Source: Tanytarsus gracilentus (Eukaryota; Arthropoda; Insecta; Diptera; Chironomidae). From it: DNA of 64,000 bases. Position numbers and translations under genes: made by a program. The notes below the pieces were generated by a model. The model was not told the DNA's origin, did not search any database, and saw only the letters and a list, made by a program, of their open reading frames with translations. Positions 1 to 31,289 of this stretch are shown here, piece after piece; position 1 is the first letter of the stretch; each line of letters opens with the position of its first letter. Location of the stretch: positions 868,001 through 932,000 of the forward strand of contig JAXRKN010000036.1 in the NCBI GenBank assembly GCA_038502055.1, given 5' to 3'.

Positions 1-3000
1 AGCTGATGATTTTCGAACTCTCTTTCTGGGTGGGCGTGTGAGTGTGTTGAATGCTAAAGTTGGACATCGCGATTTGAATTTATGATTTTTGCACAATTTA
101 CATTTTTTCTCTGTGTTTTGTGCTTCGTCTTCTCCAAACGAAATGTCGCAGAAAGAGTTTAATGGGATCAAGCACCTCGAAAACATTTTTTTGTGTGATT
201 TCTTTCCTACTCAACTGTGAAAAGTTCTCGCAGATTCTTTTGAGAATTTCTATAGAATTCATGAAGTAAGAGCAGATTTCGCGAGTGCTATTAGCACCCA
301 TAGAATTCATGCAAATTACATAACCGAGAGATTTTTCATTCTTATAACAATTTTTTTCGCATTGAAAAGAAAAAGTACAGTCGAACACATTTTTATCGTT
401 ACATACACATTTGAGTACATGAATGAATGCCGAGTGAATGAAGAAAATTAATCAGATTAACATCAGCAGCACTTGCTATGCCATAAATCGCAAAAATTAA
501 TTCTTGAACTGCACAAAAAAAGGGGGAGAAGTTGTTCAATATTGTTTAATTAAATTTTTGCGAGTTTTGCCTGAAAAAATGACAGAGGTTCAATTCCTAA
601 TATTTTAAAAATTTGTAATTTAAAAACTAGAAAGTAAAATTTCTTTTAAAATCTCTCGTTTAACAACACCGCAAAATTTCCAGCCGGCGTTATTCAATTG
701 TGCAACACATGCCGAATGCCAAACGATGTTTATAAGAGTCAATTTAATTGCGGCGATTTATTCATCAAAAGAAATGAAAAATGAGAAAATTTCATTTATT
801 TGAGTTGTTCCGTTTATGAGTTACACTGCTGGTTGTTATTGCATCCATTCATCACGATCGGCCATCATCTCTGTATTTTTAATTGATTGTTTTTTTCTCT
901 TCTCTTTATCCAATTATTTCTATTATGAGCTTTGTCTGCGAGTAATTATTACTCATGCGAAAATATTTTTCGTTATCACTTAAGTGTGAGTAGCAGCTGA
1001 TAATACGGTAAAGGAATATCTTACTAAAAATATACAATTTTTCTTTTTTACTGTTTGAGTGCTACGTTGCCACGTCAACAGCTCAAAACTTATTTTTTTA
1101 ATGTACCCCTCAAGCAGAAAAAAATAGTAGCGCAGGATTTAAATTTATTATCCTTTCCGTAAAAAAACAACTCGAAATGAATTAAGAATTCAAAAAAGTA
1201 AATAGAGCTACAACGAATGCCGTGTAAATAACGTGAAACGTAAACATTTTAGAAGTTTTTTTGTACGAAATGAAAAGAAAAGGGATTCATGAGAAACAAA
1301 AGTAGTAAAAAGGAATGAACAGCGATAATGACATGTAAATTTTTGTACTGAACTGCTATTTAATATTTTTAATGATTGGATTGATTTAATTTTTTGAATA
1401 TACCTAAAATTGCGTATTAATTCTAAAAATAGAAAAAAAATATTATTTTATTTGAATTTAATTAAATTTGTCAAGAAAACAACTCCAATTTTCACTTACA
1501 AATATATTAATTTATTAAATTGAAAATTTAGAATTTATTCTGTCACAAAGTTTCAATCAATTTTTAAGGAAATTGCAACTTCCACTGTAATTAACCAAAA
1601 GCTTAAAGCGTAAGATGCAGAAAAGGCATAAAGGAAGGTAGAAACCAATTACGATCACTCTTCAGTAAATAAATTAACCATAATAGTTCTGCCGGTTGAG
1701 ACGTGTAGAATTTTAATTGCATTTCATTATCGAGGTAATTTAATATTTTTTATCAAAAAAAAACGTGCAAAAAAGTTTCAACTACTACATCTCCTCTTTC
1801 TACTACTTCATTGTAAATTCAAGGATTCGAACCTAACTTTTTAATTTTTATCATCAGAAATCATAAAACTACATTAATAGATTCCACATAAAACGTCTAT
1901 TATAATAAAGCCATTTTAACCCATTTCTCTAGAAAATGAAATTAAGGCCAAGGTTAACAATAGACTTAATTTGATATCAATCAATATTTTCTGATAAAAT
2001 GTAGTTAAAATAAAATCATCAAAAGCGTCGTAAAAGAGGAGAAAAAAATTAATTAATTTATAACCGCATGGCGAAATTATATTGACGCTCGAGGAGTCAA
2101 ATGGTCAAGGTTAGCGCGAAGTCAATTGAATGATTTCATTTTTTTCTCCTCGTCGTTTTAATCTATGAAAGTCGATAAATATTTTTTTGGTGAAATAAAT
2201 TGCATTTAACTGCAGAGCAAGTGAGAATTGCCATCTGTTCTTTTCTCTTTTTCCATCTGCATGATTGTGTGTGCCTTTGTTGCCCTTGAAAAAAAGATGA
2301 ACGAGAGAAAAATTTCATCTCTGACGCAATACGTCGAGGTGAGAACTGCCGGTCATAAAAAAGGGTAATTTTAAAAATTTCGTAACAATCCGCAGTAAAT
2401 CAAGAAACGACCGCAATAACCACATCCATTCAGTTCAAGACTAAATCGCCTCCCATAAAAAACTTTTTCAACCATGCAAGAAGCGAAAGCAACAAACCGC
2501 TAGAAAATTCTCTGTTTATTTTTTCAACAAATTCCAAATGATTTTAATCATCAGCAGAATAAAATGGATGTTTTGACCGAGAGAGTAAACTTAGTGATGA
2601 TGATGACTGCTATTGGAATGCGTGCCAAGCACTGTGAGTTTGTAAATATTTTGTTGTGTGACATCATCACATTTGTGAGTTTAAAGATGGGGTGTTCGAG
2701 TGAAGTTTGCATGATACCCAACTGATTAATGGTTGACCGTGCGCAATTGCGACGGAATAAAAAAGTTTTGATAAGTGTTGCAAATTTTGCATGTCGTCAA
2801 ATATAAAATTTTGCTTGTATCAATAGGCAAAAAAACAACGCCTTGTTACCGACAGATTTTTTTCACAATCTTTCCTCACTCCACTTATCACTAACCACCA
2901 CCACAGTGAGAGCGAATTTTCTTCTTCCTCCCTTTTTTTTCTCTCGTGGATGGAAAATAAAGTCAAATTGACCTTGAAATACATATTTTTTTGTGTCACA

Positions 3001-4156
3001 ATACAAAAGGCATTGAAAGGGCAAAATTTACCTTTTAGATTTGAATTTTATATTCCTACGTGAATTTTTTCACTTTCGTTTTTTGTTTTATTATCGAACT
3101 CTCGTCACTGCTTCACTAAATAATTTCTTTTAACATCTTTTGAGTTTTTCTTCGCATTAAAATTTTTTTCCGATCACTCAAATTTATATTTTTGGAATCT
3201 CTTTTTTTTTCGTGAACACTTTGGAATAAAAAAACAGTAAAATAATTTTTTTTCTATGGCTTAAAACTTTTTTTCATATATACTTCAGAGAGTTTAATTG
3301 AACTGAATTGAAACCGTCGAGTGGGAAAGGAAATTTTCTTCTCTCCGAAATGATGATTTTACTGTATAGTTTTATTTTTGGACATGCGCCTGCTCTTGGC
3401 ATTCGAATGTGTGTGCCTGTTTTTTTGCTACTTCTGTGTTAATGTTTCCTTCGATAAAGGAGAATCAACAGAATTTTAGTTTTCGGCAATGGATTTTTTA
3501 TAGCTTTCGTTAATTAAATAAAATTGTTTTTCTCAATTTTAAAGCGCACCGGATTTTGAAAAAAAAATATATGATATAGTGCTAGTATAATGGTTGCTTA
3601 TGAGCGACTGAATCGCAGTTAAAATTTGAGCATTAAAGCGAGGGGAGAGAGCGGGTAAACAAAAAATTGAGAGTGTGAGAGAGAAATCGTGAGAATTTTG
3701 AGCGTAACAAAAGAGATTTTCCCCCTGAAAGCATTTCAATGGCTTTCTATGAACACTACAAATGTTTTTTCTGCAAACTTAATTTCTCAGGAAATTCCCG
3801 ACTGAAATAATCGCAAAGCAATCTTAAGACACTTAATTCTCGTTAATTAAATTTAAGTCCAGCTTAATCTCATTATTAACGCTTCTAAACACTGTAATTA
3901 ATCTTCATTTAAACTACCTCCAAATTAATCCGTCAAAATAATTTTTCATACCATCGTAATCATAATTGAGTTGCTATGCGAATGATAAATGAACACTTTG
4001 TATTATTCACAAAAATGCCCGAATTAGAAATAATCTGATAACGATTTTTACAAAATAATTTATAACTTATAAAACGTGAAGGGGATTAAAAAAAATTTCA
4101 AAGGTGACAATGTTAAAAAAAATTATAAAAATTTAAAATGTCTTAAAAATTTCAAT
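1..4156. other. gene-poor AT-rich stretch, downstream of the RVSF-motif gene
   Basis: No coding region could be supported. The stretch lies 3' of the minus-strand RVSF-motif gene and may include its 3' UTR nearest 4157. A 96-residue open frame at 98-388 (minus) has no ATG at its start and was not accepted. Confidence 0.5.
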
Positions 4157-21867
<17,711 letters not shown>

Positions 21868-22165
21868 TTTGTCTCACTCTATTTTATTCACTTTTTGCCA
21901 AATGAAAAATATTAAAAATTCACTCGAATAATGTCAATTTTAATCGAGAGCTACTCAAAGATTTTTCTCCGACTCTTTTATAACACAACCCATCAGTCAA
22001 AAATTTATATTTGTTTCAAGAAGTTGTTATATCACACACTTTAAATAATTTCGAGCTAATTTTTTGCTCTCACTCTTTTCGCTGATGCGACTGACAATGT
22101 AATTTATTCCGTTGATTGATGCCTTTCAAGACACACACTCTCTCTCTCGCGTGGTCGGTGATGAT
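21868..22165 (-). other. 5' UTR part of the RVSF-motif gene with an upstream 3' splice site
   Basis: Reading the minus strand, TTTTTATTTTGCAG immediately precedes 22165. This is a good acceptor, so the first coding exon probably starts here and at least one noncoding exon lies at higher coordinates. I could not locate that exon or the promoter. Confidence 0.5.
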
Positions 22166-25100
22166 CTGCAAAATAAAAACAAATAAGAAAAATTAGTGAT
22201 TAAATATAATTTTTTGCGCGCGCCAACATCTTGAAGGTATATGGCGCAGTTGATATGGGTCAAGTTGAGAAGATTGATGGGATGACTTAATTGATATTAT
22301 TAAGAGAGTAAAATGTACACTTTATGAATTAATTAAAGGCTAGAGGCGAGAAAATCAATTGTGTATTTTGACGTGTGACTTTTAAATAATTTTAAATTCT
22401 TCGTCAAGGACTGAGAAAATTATCCAAAATTTATTGTTTTTGCTATGAACCAAGGAATTGTCATAAAACGTCAGAAGTTCAATAATTAAACGTCAAGAAC
22501 GTTAATTGAGTAATTTATTGGAGCAGATCGTCGAGGGAGTGAAAATTTGTCATTTGCTCGACTAAGCAAGAAAGACGCGACGCTGTAAATTATGCAAGGC
22601 ACATGAAGTCAAATCGACACACCTTTCGCATTAAATTATGTTTCTACGGTCTTATCAACTACTCATGGGAAATTCCAATGTCAGATAATCAAAAATTCTT
22701 TCCACTCTGCGCACAATCGAAATGAAATGATTTTTCCTAAAATCAACTTCTGATGGTGAAAATAGTAGGTCAGTTACATCTCATCATGCCATAATTTTAT
22801 ATTTTTCTCTCTCTGTACAAAACTCATGAACATTTATTGTGATGATGTCTATCACATGGGAAAGAAATTGTATCAAAATGGCAATTTAACCCAATCAACT
22901 ACTTTTTTTTTCATTCGACCGACCGACTGCAATCACTTGATTTATCGCTTTACGATGATCATCATGTTAAATGTGGAAGCGAGCTCTGCTGATGCGCAAA
23001 TAAAAAAATGAGAATTCGCTCATTTGTTGTTCCCACGTGAGCGCAAATTTATTTTTAAAAGCCGGCCGTAATAGTTTAGATGTGAGAAAAAATTGTGTTT
23101 AAGAACAATTTTAAGAGTAATGCCATAAATTTATGATTGGATTTCTTTCGTTATATGTTTTTAATGATGCCATCAACATGCAGATTTAATTGCAATCGAT
23201 AAGCGATAAATTCTTTTTTGTTTTAGTTCGAACTGGAGGTTTTATGTTTCTGCCGTTTGAGGATGTAAATTAACAGTGATTTATAACCATGCACAAGGGG
23301 TGGCAGAAAAGTATTTAAATTTTTATAATTTTGAATTTAAAATGACTTAAATTTATTTTCAAAAATATTTAAAAATTTATCCACTTTGGAAATTATTTCC
23401 TGATCAAATGGCTGAGAATAGGTTGGAGGTGTTTAAATAACAGAAAATTTGAAATTAAAAAAGCCGTTAACTATAAATTTTTAATATTTTTTATTGCAAC
23501 TTTTAAACCCATCTAAACTTCAATTTAAAAAAACTATAACAACTTCATCGCATAAAAATCAAGTCACTCCCCAAAGTTCAAACTCCCTTTCATCTCTAGC
23601 TCTAGATTTCTTCATCACTTGCTGCCAATGAACATTTAAGAGTATCCAATTCTCCGTTCTATCGCCTTCATTAAAAAGTATCTTCTGTGTTCATTTCTTT
23701 CATCTTCTTCCACTTTTCAAATTGTAACTATCGCCTCAACAAGATTGTAAATCTTTCAATAATAATAAAATGGCCTTTTCTAGCATGAAAGAAACTTTTA
23801 ATGATTGCAATTCTCTTCTTCACTCCGCACAGCATCAAACTTATGCACATTTCGTGAGATCTTTTTCTTTTGATATAAACAGTTGCGAGCGTCGCATCGT
23901 ATATTTGTGGCGAAGAACATAAACAAAGTGCGAGTGAGATGGAGAGATTTATTTACGCAAAAAGAGCTAAAATTACAATTATATCGACATGCTGACATGA
24001 CGAGCTTTTGTTGAGGCTTCATTTGCATGTGAATCTTCCCGTCTCGTCTGAAGTGATTAAGTGAAAGTGGAAAATGTCTGTGTGGCTGTTGAGCTCAGAC
24101 ATTTCGGCACTGATTCCGCTCATTTTCTGTGTTTTTCAGTCAATTTCCAATTCACGTTGAAGCGAGAGCGCCATCCTCGAATGTTTCTTGCATAAATGCC
24201 GTTCATGAGGCAGAAAAACGTGAGGAACAGAAACGAACTGTTGGATAATGATGATGCGATGAGGGAAGTGGAGGTTGCGCCAAAAACATTTCTTTTTCAA
24301 AATCATGCAATGACTTTTCGACGAAAGTAAATCAAGATTTTTAGAAATAGAAATTTTTATAGTTTTTATTGTGCAAAAAACGGTGCGAAGGTCGAACGAA
24401 AAACATCAAAAATTTAGGTTATGAAAACTGACCCGCGGCATAAATTTTCGTGTTATGATAGCAACGGTAGGTATCAGAAATCAACAAAAAAATTTCGTAA
24501 AGTTTTTTAGGGTTATGATCGAAAATGTATTGTGGATTAATGAAAAAATTTGATATTTTTTGAATTTTTTTAAAAAATATTAAATTTTTTAAATATTTTA
24601 AAATTACATATTTTCCTCATGGCATAATTTTGTCAAAAAAAAGTAAAATTCTGACTGTAATTATTAATATTTATTTTTCCTCCTACACGGAGATCGCACA
24701 AAAAATTTACATAAGATTTATCGTTACATTTTTACGTCAAAGAGTTTAAATTAATAGCCGTCATTATTATTGTTGGTGGACTCTCTCACAGTGGAGTGAA
24801 TAATGCAAATATTAAAACAAGTGTTTCTCCTCTCATGGTGGAAAATTACTCTTTAATCACACAATAAATGCAAATTGCAATTTTTTAATACACAACCTAA
24901 CCCATCTGGCAATTTAAAATCATTATACTAGAAATGGCTATGAATTATTATTGAAAAGAGCTAAACAAACAATTTTAAATGCTCAATTGATTGGTGTTTG
25001 CGTAAATCCTCGAGTGCAGTATTGACTTAAAAAAATTGAGAAGACGTACAAGTTGTCACAACAGCTCTGCCTCACGTTTACGAGCAGAACTTTCCATCGT

Positions 25101-28100
25101 TGCAATTCATGACTTATGCAAATTTAAATGATGAGAAAAACCCGCCCGCCTGGGGAAAAGAAATTGCATTAATGCAGCCGACAACCGCGGGTCGACCGTT
25201 GAAACAATTTAATTTAAATTTTTTTCAATTTATTCTACATTTTGTCGTGTGATGCGCAGTTGACATAGAGCAACGGAAATTAATTAGCATTGACTCGATT
25301 CATCTTAATGATTTTCACAATTCTTTCTTGCCCACGAGAAATTTAATTTTTGCGGTCGAATTTTTCAAAGTTGTATTTATAAAAATATTTTTTGGTTTTT
25401 TAATGACAAATTTAAGTTCAAATTTTAAAAAATCTTCAACTGTCTTTTCATCTCTCACCACTAATGTGCACATGCTAATTGAATTATGAATTTTCATTAA
25501 CATCGTAGTTTATCATCATCGATCATCAGCATGTTCTTTTACATTTTAATGCACTTTTACTGTTTTCATCACATTCTACATCATTATTTTTGCGCCGAGA
25601 GCTTCATGAGGAATTTCATCTTATTACAGCCTACATGGGAGCAAAAATGGACAGGTAGTGCAACGATTCATTTATCGTGCACGGCTACTGCAAGAGAAAA
25701 ATCTCCATAAACACGGGTAGTCCATCTCATGTCGATCATTCTCATCAATAATCAACACAAATGAAATTTATTCATGCATTATTAAAAGTAGAACATCATC
25801 GGTAGCGCAAATCAATTGAATGATCTAGATGACCTTTAAAAAATGTAAGCTGGCGTTCATCAAAAATGTATTTTTATAAACGAATTTTTGCGAGTTTATT
25901 TGGTAGACAATGGCATCGCCACAAGATGACTCACTCAAATGTAATAAAATAAAATTGCTGAGGAATGTTTAAAAATTCCGTCACACGATTTTATGACGAT
26001 TGTTTTAATTTTTTAATATTTTAAATCAATTATAAAAATGGAATGCTCATAAGTTACTTGTTACGTAATTTCCGTACAACCCCACAAAAAAATTTATTGC
26101 TTCATTTACGATAGTTTTTGTGTTCTGCAAATTTAGTAGTTAGAAAGGGGAAGCGAAACGACTTTCATCTTATCAAAAGAGCTTTTATGAGAATCTTTGA
26201 AGAAAATTGTCTTTTGAGGCTTCTCTATAGAGTCATTACAAAATTCTAGTGTAGTAAATTGCCGACATCGTGTAGTTGAGAAGATTATCGCTATTTCTAA
26301 TAGAATTTTAATTTCATGAACACAATGAGAAGGAAATTAAACGGAATTTGCTGGCTAAAGTCGCATGGAATTTTAAGCCAATTTTATTCTTAATTGCTTT
26401 TGTGATGCTGATAAAAATTTCAGACGCTAAAATGTCATTCACTCACAATTCTTATCAATTTTCGGTTTTATAATTAACCTCACAGCAACAATCCAACACG
26501 TCGCAATATTTGACACATGAAAAAATTAATCGACAAATGTCGTGATGGAAAAAAACATGCAGAATGACAAGGAATTCTCAATTGCGCTTTTTGCGATTTG
26601 CCGAACTTAATTTGACTGCCATTTAAATTGTTTTTTATTTTTTGCAGGCATCTGGACCGATTCGTCAAAATGTGCAAAAAAATTATTTTTAATTTGATGA
26701 AGTCAAGAGAATAAATCACATTTGATGAGACTCGAATGAAGAAGATTGAGTTGATGGAAATTAATGCTATTAAGAAATGACGGAATTCGAGAGCTATAAA
26801 GAATTATTTACCATGGCGACGTTTTAAGGTGGAAGAGGTACGAGATGAATACTTAATTTAATTTCGACTCGAATGACTTTGATAAATTTTATTTGATGGT
26901 GTCTAAGGGTGGGAGGCAATAACCCCACGATTTTTGTAGAAATAACTTCATTCATCAGGGTTATACTTTTCCTTTATAATTTTCAGAGAAAATAATTAAT
27001 AACTCATGATCTCCATAAATGTCATAACATTATCAACATTTCAATTTTCTGACCTTTGCAAAGCTAAGAAAAAAAATCCACTGAATAGCGAAACGTCAGA
27101 ACTGCTCTTAAAATATTCAATGTATATTTTCTTCTTCTTTTAAACCACAACATGATGTGGTTATTGAAAAATTGTTTAACAATGCAATAGAATTAAGTTC
27201 AATAGAGAAAAGTATTTAACAATCAACAATCAGCGGTAGGTACATAAATGCATAATTTACGCCTCTTTCTTTGCTCTTTCATCTCGTCTCAATTTTCCTA
27301 TTACAACAATTTTCGCGTAAACTATAAAAGGAACGTCGTGAGATCAAAAAAGAACTTCATCCGTGCGCGATTACTTTTGGGTCACGAGTTTAATTCACGG
27401 GAGAACGAGTAAAGGCGTTGAGATAAATCTCATCTTGTGGTGTCTAATGAACAGCCTTTGTTGGCTTGCTCTTTTGGAAAGGTAGGAAAATATCATTTAT
27501 GCGCTTGCCAATTTGGGAAGTTGAGAACTTATAAGTGCAATTACAATTTCCTCTGCACACACACAGCATGACACTGAGAGGTTGTCGTGATTATGAGCAG
27601 AGATCATGAACATTCAGTGCATCGAGCACATCAAAAGAAAAATTAAAGTTAAAGCGTGATGCTATGTGGAAATGCATGAATGGAACGGCCGTAAAGTAGA
27701 AAATTATTTTCTTCTTCTTTCTTAATTAATTATGCTCACTCTCATCTCTCTTTAATGCCGGATTGCAATTAATTGACGCTTTATTGCATTTCGAGACACA
27801 CGAAGCTCAACTACATCATCATCAACTCTCTCGCTATTCATTCATTGTTTGTAATTGTTCTCGAAGTACTTTTTTGTACTCTGCGGTAGCACATAGGCCA
27901 TTGGCATCATCATCTCTACTTCTATAAAGCACTTTTGTTGCCAATTGAAAGGCGAGACATGAAACACTTGTGAGGCGGGAAGTGACGATGATGTGAAAGG
28001 ATTTGGCTGTTTAGAGATTGAATTGAATTTATTTAAAAAGAAGTCTTTAAAATTTAATTTAATGTAAAAATTATATTTAACCCTAAAACTTTTAAATTTA

Positions 28101-29687
28101 TCCCACGCATGAGTCAACTTCCCTTCTCTGTTTACAAAAATCCCTTCTGCCGAACAATTTATGAATGAAAAAAAAAAGAATTTTGAACTCGGCGCGTGTT
28201 TATGACAATAAGTGAGAAAATTTAACTCCCGGCCGCTAAATTTAGCATCAAAATAACAATCTCGCATCAAAAACTTTTCAGCTGTTTTTCCAATCGCTTT
28301 ATTCTCGAAGAACGTTTATCGAATGCCGTACAAAGAATTTCTTAATTAAACCAAACTGTAGGCTTGACATTCATCGTTCTCCCGAAAAGAACTTCCTATT
28401 CGCATGAAATTAATTCGTAGAGTTTTTGCGCTTTTAGATTTAACGACATGCGAGTTCCTTTTATGGCGATGTTAGATGGCACATTGGACAGAATACAAAA
28501 AAGAGACAACATAATTAATGCTACCCGTGATATCTAGTAAGTTGTGACATTACAAGAGGTTAATTTATTATACAGCAGATGAAAGAATATTATTGTTAAT
28601 GTCTTGTAACATGCCTGAGATGGTATCACCAGTGACATGAGGAGAAATGCCACAATCACTTTTCAACTCTGCACAGTACGGAAATTTTTTTCTTCAGTTA
28701 ATTCTTCACCCATTCAGCCGTCCATCAATTGCACTTCAAATGCAGAGTTGTTGTTGTAAATTATCTATTGTTGCTCATGACAAATCATTCAACTAATTAC
28801 ACATCAACTACATGTTTTTTCACTCTGATTGCAAGCAGGAAAATGTGGCGCTTTCTTCTGTAATTTATGTTGCAATAAACGGTGAGATTTGCAGCGATAT
28901 GTCAAGGGAATAAAAAATTATTTTATAAAAGGCGTTTTATCATTTCAAATATTTTATCTTGCATCCCTTGGATCTTTTACTCTTTTTCACCGCATTGATG
29001 TACAAACATGAAATCCATACTTTATGTTACATCGATTATGAATCGTAAAGTGATATGAATGTAACGTGTCGTCGCACATGACGGCATTACAAATTGAAAT
29101 TCAATAAATGCAGTTGCCAATAATAATTATTACGAGGAATCCAATTAAATCACTTTCTAATAAAAAGTCACACTTTTACTCGTATAACCGCGAACTATCG
29201 GATTTTCATTTTCATTTTGAATTCCCTTCACGAGGTCTATTTGGAACACGCGAAGTGAAGGAAATTAATACGTTGAGACATTCTTCTTCTTTTTCATGTA
29301 CTCATGCCCTGAATATTTCTAAAAAAATTTCATCTTTGCGACAAGTCAACATGACAGGACTGAAAGAAAATCAGTTGATTTTTGTAGTAATTTTAACAAC
29401 CAAAATTATTTATGTAAAGTGAACCGTTAAAAATTTTGAAATACGTTAGAATTGGTGAGACGAGTGAGTCTGCACTCTAATAAAAGTTTATTTGTTTACA
29501 TTTTTTCAGGAATTTTATTTAAAAGTTTTTATCCTTTCGAAAGTTATCCAAATAATTCAAAAAGTGATCCGTTCATAAATTATTTGGGTTTTTTATTTTT
29601 AATTAAAAAATTTTTAACCAAAAAATGAGATCCAGAGACAATTTGATGATCCTGCAAATTTTAAATTCTTTAGAATTATTGATTTTT
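22166..29687. other. 7.5-kb gene desert upstream of the RVSF-motif coding exon
   Basis: AT-rich, with no convincing ORF, RNA gene or repeat array. It probably contains the 5' noncoding exon(s), promoter and enhancers of the RVSF-motif gene, but none can be placed by eye. Confidence 0.45.
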
Positions 29688-29703
29688 AATAAAATTCTTT
29701 AAA
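29688..29703. repeat. 16-bp target-site duplication, left copy (second copy 31056-31071)
   Basis: TAATAAAATTCTTTAA occurs exactly at both edges of copy A. It is AT-rich, so chance identity is not negligible, but position at both element borders supports a duplication. Confidence 0.55.
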
Positions 29704-31055
29704 ATAGATAGATAGATAGATGACAAAGAGGTAGCACGCTGGAGTTACCAGGAGGACGCGCCCGTTTTAATTTCCTTTTCCATAGCTCGAAAGCTTAGGC
29801 TAAGGATAAAAACGTAATCATGCAGAACTCTTAAGATTTCTCTTAAGAATAGAGTATAAATACCCCTTTTTTCCCCCTCAACAGCAGGCGTCCCCGCGGG
29901 AATCGCCCACCTCGGGAGCTGCAAATCATATCTTGAGAAAGACGTGAATGACGATCGAACAACCCCTCTTCGTAGTTATAAATAAAACGTTATGGCGTCC
30001 GGCAATGAGAACATACGATCCGGACGTTGTTACCCATAACGGAAATAATTGCAGCTGTACACAGTCTTGTTGTCGCTCATTGAGTGTTTCCAACTAAGCA
30101 CAGCCTCAACTGAATCTTACGATTGCAGTTGGAAAAATAAATAAATCAAAGGTGTTTCGACGGCATTGTATAAAAGTTACCGCCACTACAACCTTCCTCA
30201 GCCCTGACAAGCTGTTAGGCACTGGCCCACCCACATCACATAACATACAAACATTCAACATAAATTTATAAAGTATTAAGTCAAACCAATTGTACAAAAG
30301 TTTGGTTTATCATCAACCTTCCTCCATCTAATCTAGTTGATTAGCATGGGTAGTACAGGTCATTCAAGTTTCGTCCGTAAGTACTCACTACTTCCTTCCT
30401 CAACTGGTCACTAAGATTAACAGTTGGTTTTGTTGGATACCAACGAAAGTAATATAAATAATTTATTCAATGTGAAGAATAATTTAATCAATATTTTGGA
30501 AAAAAATAAATAATAAGAGGAAATGAAAAAAAGTTTAAATAATTAAAATAAAAATAAATAATATTTAGAGAATTATAAACATGATGTAGTTTTAAAGAAA
30601 ATTTAGTTATAACAATTTTTTCAATACGAAGGTGTAATGAAAATAAAAATAAAAATTTGAGGTTAAAAATTTTTTGATGAAAAATAAGATCCAGTTGAGA
30701 TCCAGTGAGTCAAAATAAAACTTTTTCAAACTAATTATTTGAACGTTTCAATGTGAAACAATATCAGAGAAGTGATTAGTTAAACACTTCTAAGCAAGAA
30801 TGAGTGCACTTTTGACTACTTAAATGCATTAAAAATTAAAAATTAAAGGAAAAATTTTCAAAATATTTTTTCACTCATTCTTGCTTTTTACCTGACTTGA
30901 ATTGATAAACTCGATGTTTTTTGGATGAACTGACGACTAAACAACTCGATGATGTTAATTTTTTAACTAAAAACACACTGTAATACTATAAAAAGAATAT
31001 TTAAATTATTTTGTTTTGTTTACCCTGAGAGGGGCGAACAACTTTTTTTCATTTG
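29704..31055 (-). mobile_element. Non-LTR-type retroelement remnant, copy A, with (ATCT)n 3' tail
   Basis: Flanked by an exact 16-bp direct repeat, TAATAAAATTCTTTAA, at 29688-29703 and 31056-31071. In minus orientation its 3' end is GTCATCT followed by ATCT repeats at 29704-29722. It shares blocks with copy B (34028-35011) in inverted orientation: the AATGCCGTCGA / GGCTGAGG segment (30158-30204 versus 34449-34495), TTAGTTGGAAAC, ACAAGACTGT and the GAAGAGGGGTTGTTCG type block. No intact reverse transcriptase frame is present. It could be a truncated LINE or a SINE-like derivative. The target repeat and simple-sequence tail favour target-primed reverse transcription. Confidence 0.6.
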
Positions 31056-31192
31056 TAATAAAATTCTTTAATGAAAAATTATTCAACCAAAAATGCATTC
31101 GATATTCTTTACACACACCAATACATACAAAGATTCTCTCAACACGTGATTAAAATTCAAGTTCTGTTGAGAGGATTTTTAACTCGATATTA

Positions 31193-31276
31193 GGGCCTTT
31201 GGTCTAATGGCAAGATGCTCAATTCCCATAGAAAGTGAAATAATGAGAGTAGTGGGTTCGATTCCCGCAAGGTCCA
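31193..31276 (+). tRNA. tRNA-Gly(CCC)-like gene with a ~13-nt intron
   Basis: An 84-nt cloverleaf. The acceptor stem GGGCCTT (31193-31199) pairs with AAGGTCC (31269-31275), discriminator A. The D arm is GTC/GAT around TAATGGCAA. The T arm is GTGGG-TTCGATT-CCCGC (31252-31268). A box TGGTCTAATGG and B box GGTTCGATTCC fit consensus, and a T7 run at 31283-31289 would stop Pol III. The anticodon arm is CTCAA-TTCCCA then ATGAG, with anticodon CCC (31225-31227) in a TTCCCA loop like known Gly(CCC) tRNAs. Between position 37 and the 3' half are about 13 extra bases (31229-31241), in the place of a nuclear tRNA intron. One A-A mismatch closes the stem. A tRNA pseudogene or other isotype is possible. 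Confidence 0.65.
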
Positions 31277-31282
31277 TTCAAA

Positions 31283-31289
31283 TTTTTTT
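31283..31289 (+). terminator. Pol III terminator, T7
   Basis: A run of seven T begins 7 nt after the tRNA 3' end. Confidence 0.65.

Noticed and set aside
98..388. 96-codon minus-strand ORF with several Cys
   Set aside because: No ATG at the start, no acceptor or signal peptide, no recognisable domain.
1820..1836. tRNA B-box-like string (also near 10892, 14545 and 40212)
   Set aside because: No paired acceptor stem, A box or terminator in the right place; expected by chance.
27842..28270. 142-codon minus-strand ORF
   Set aside because: Composition follows the local AT-rich background and no domain or splice context was seen.
29108..29422. 104-codon plus-strand ORF
   Set aside because: No domain, and no promoter, poly(A) or splice support.
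30106..30297. 63-codon minus-strand ORF in copy A
   Set aside because: Lies in a retroelement block shared with copy B, where the corresponding frame is interrupted; not a cellular gene.
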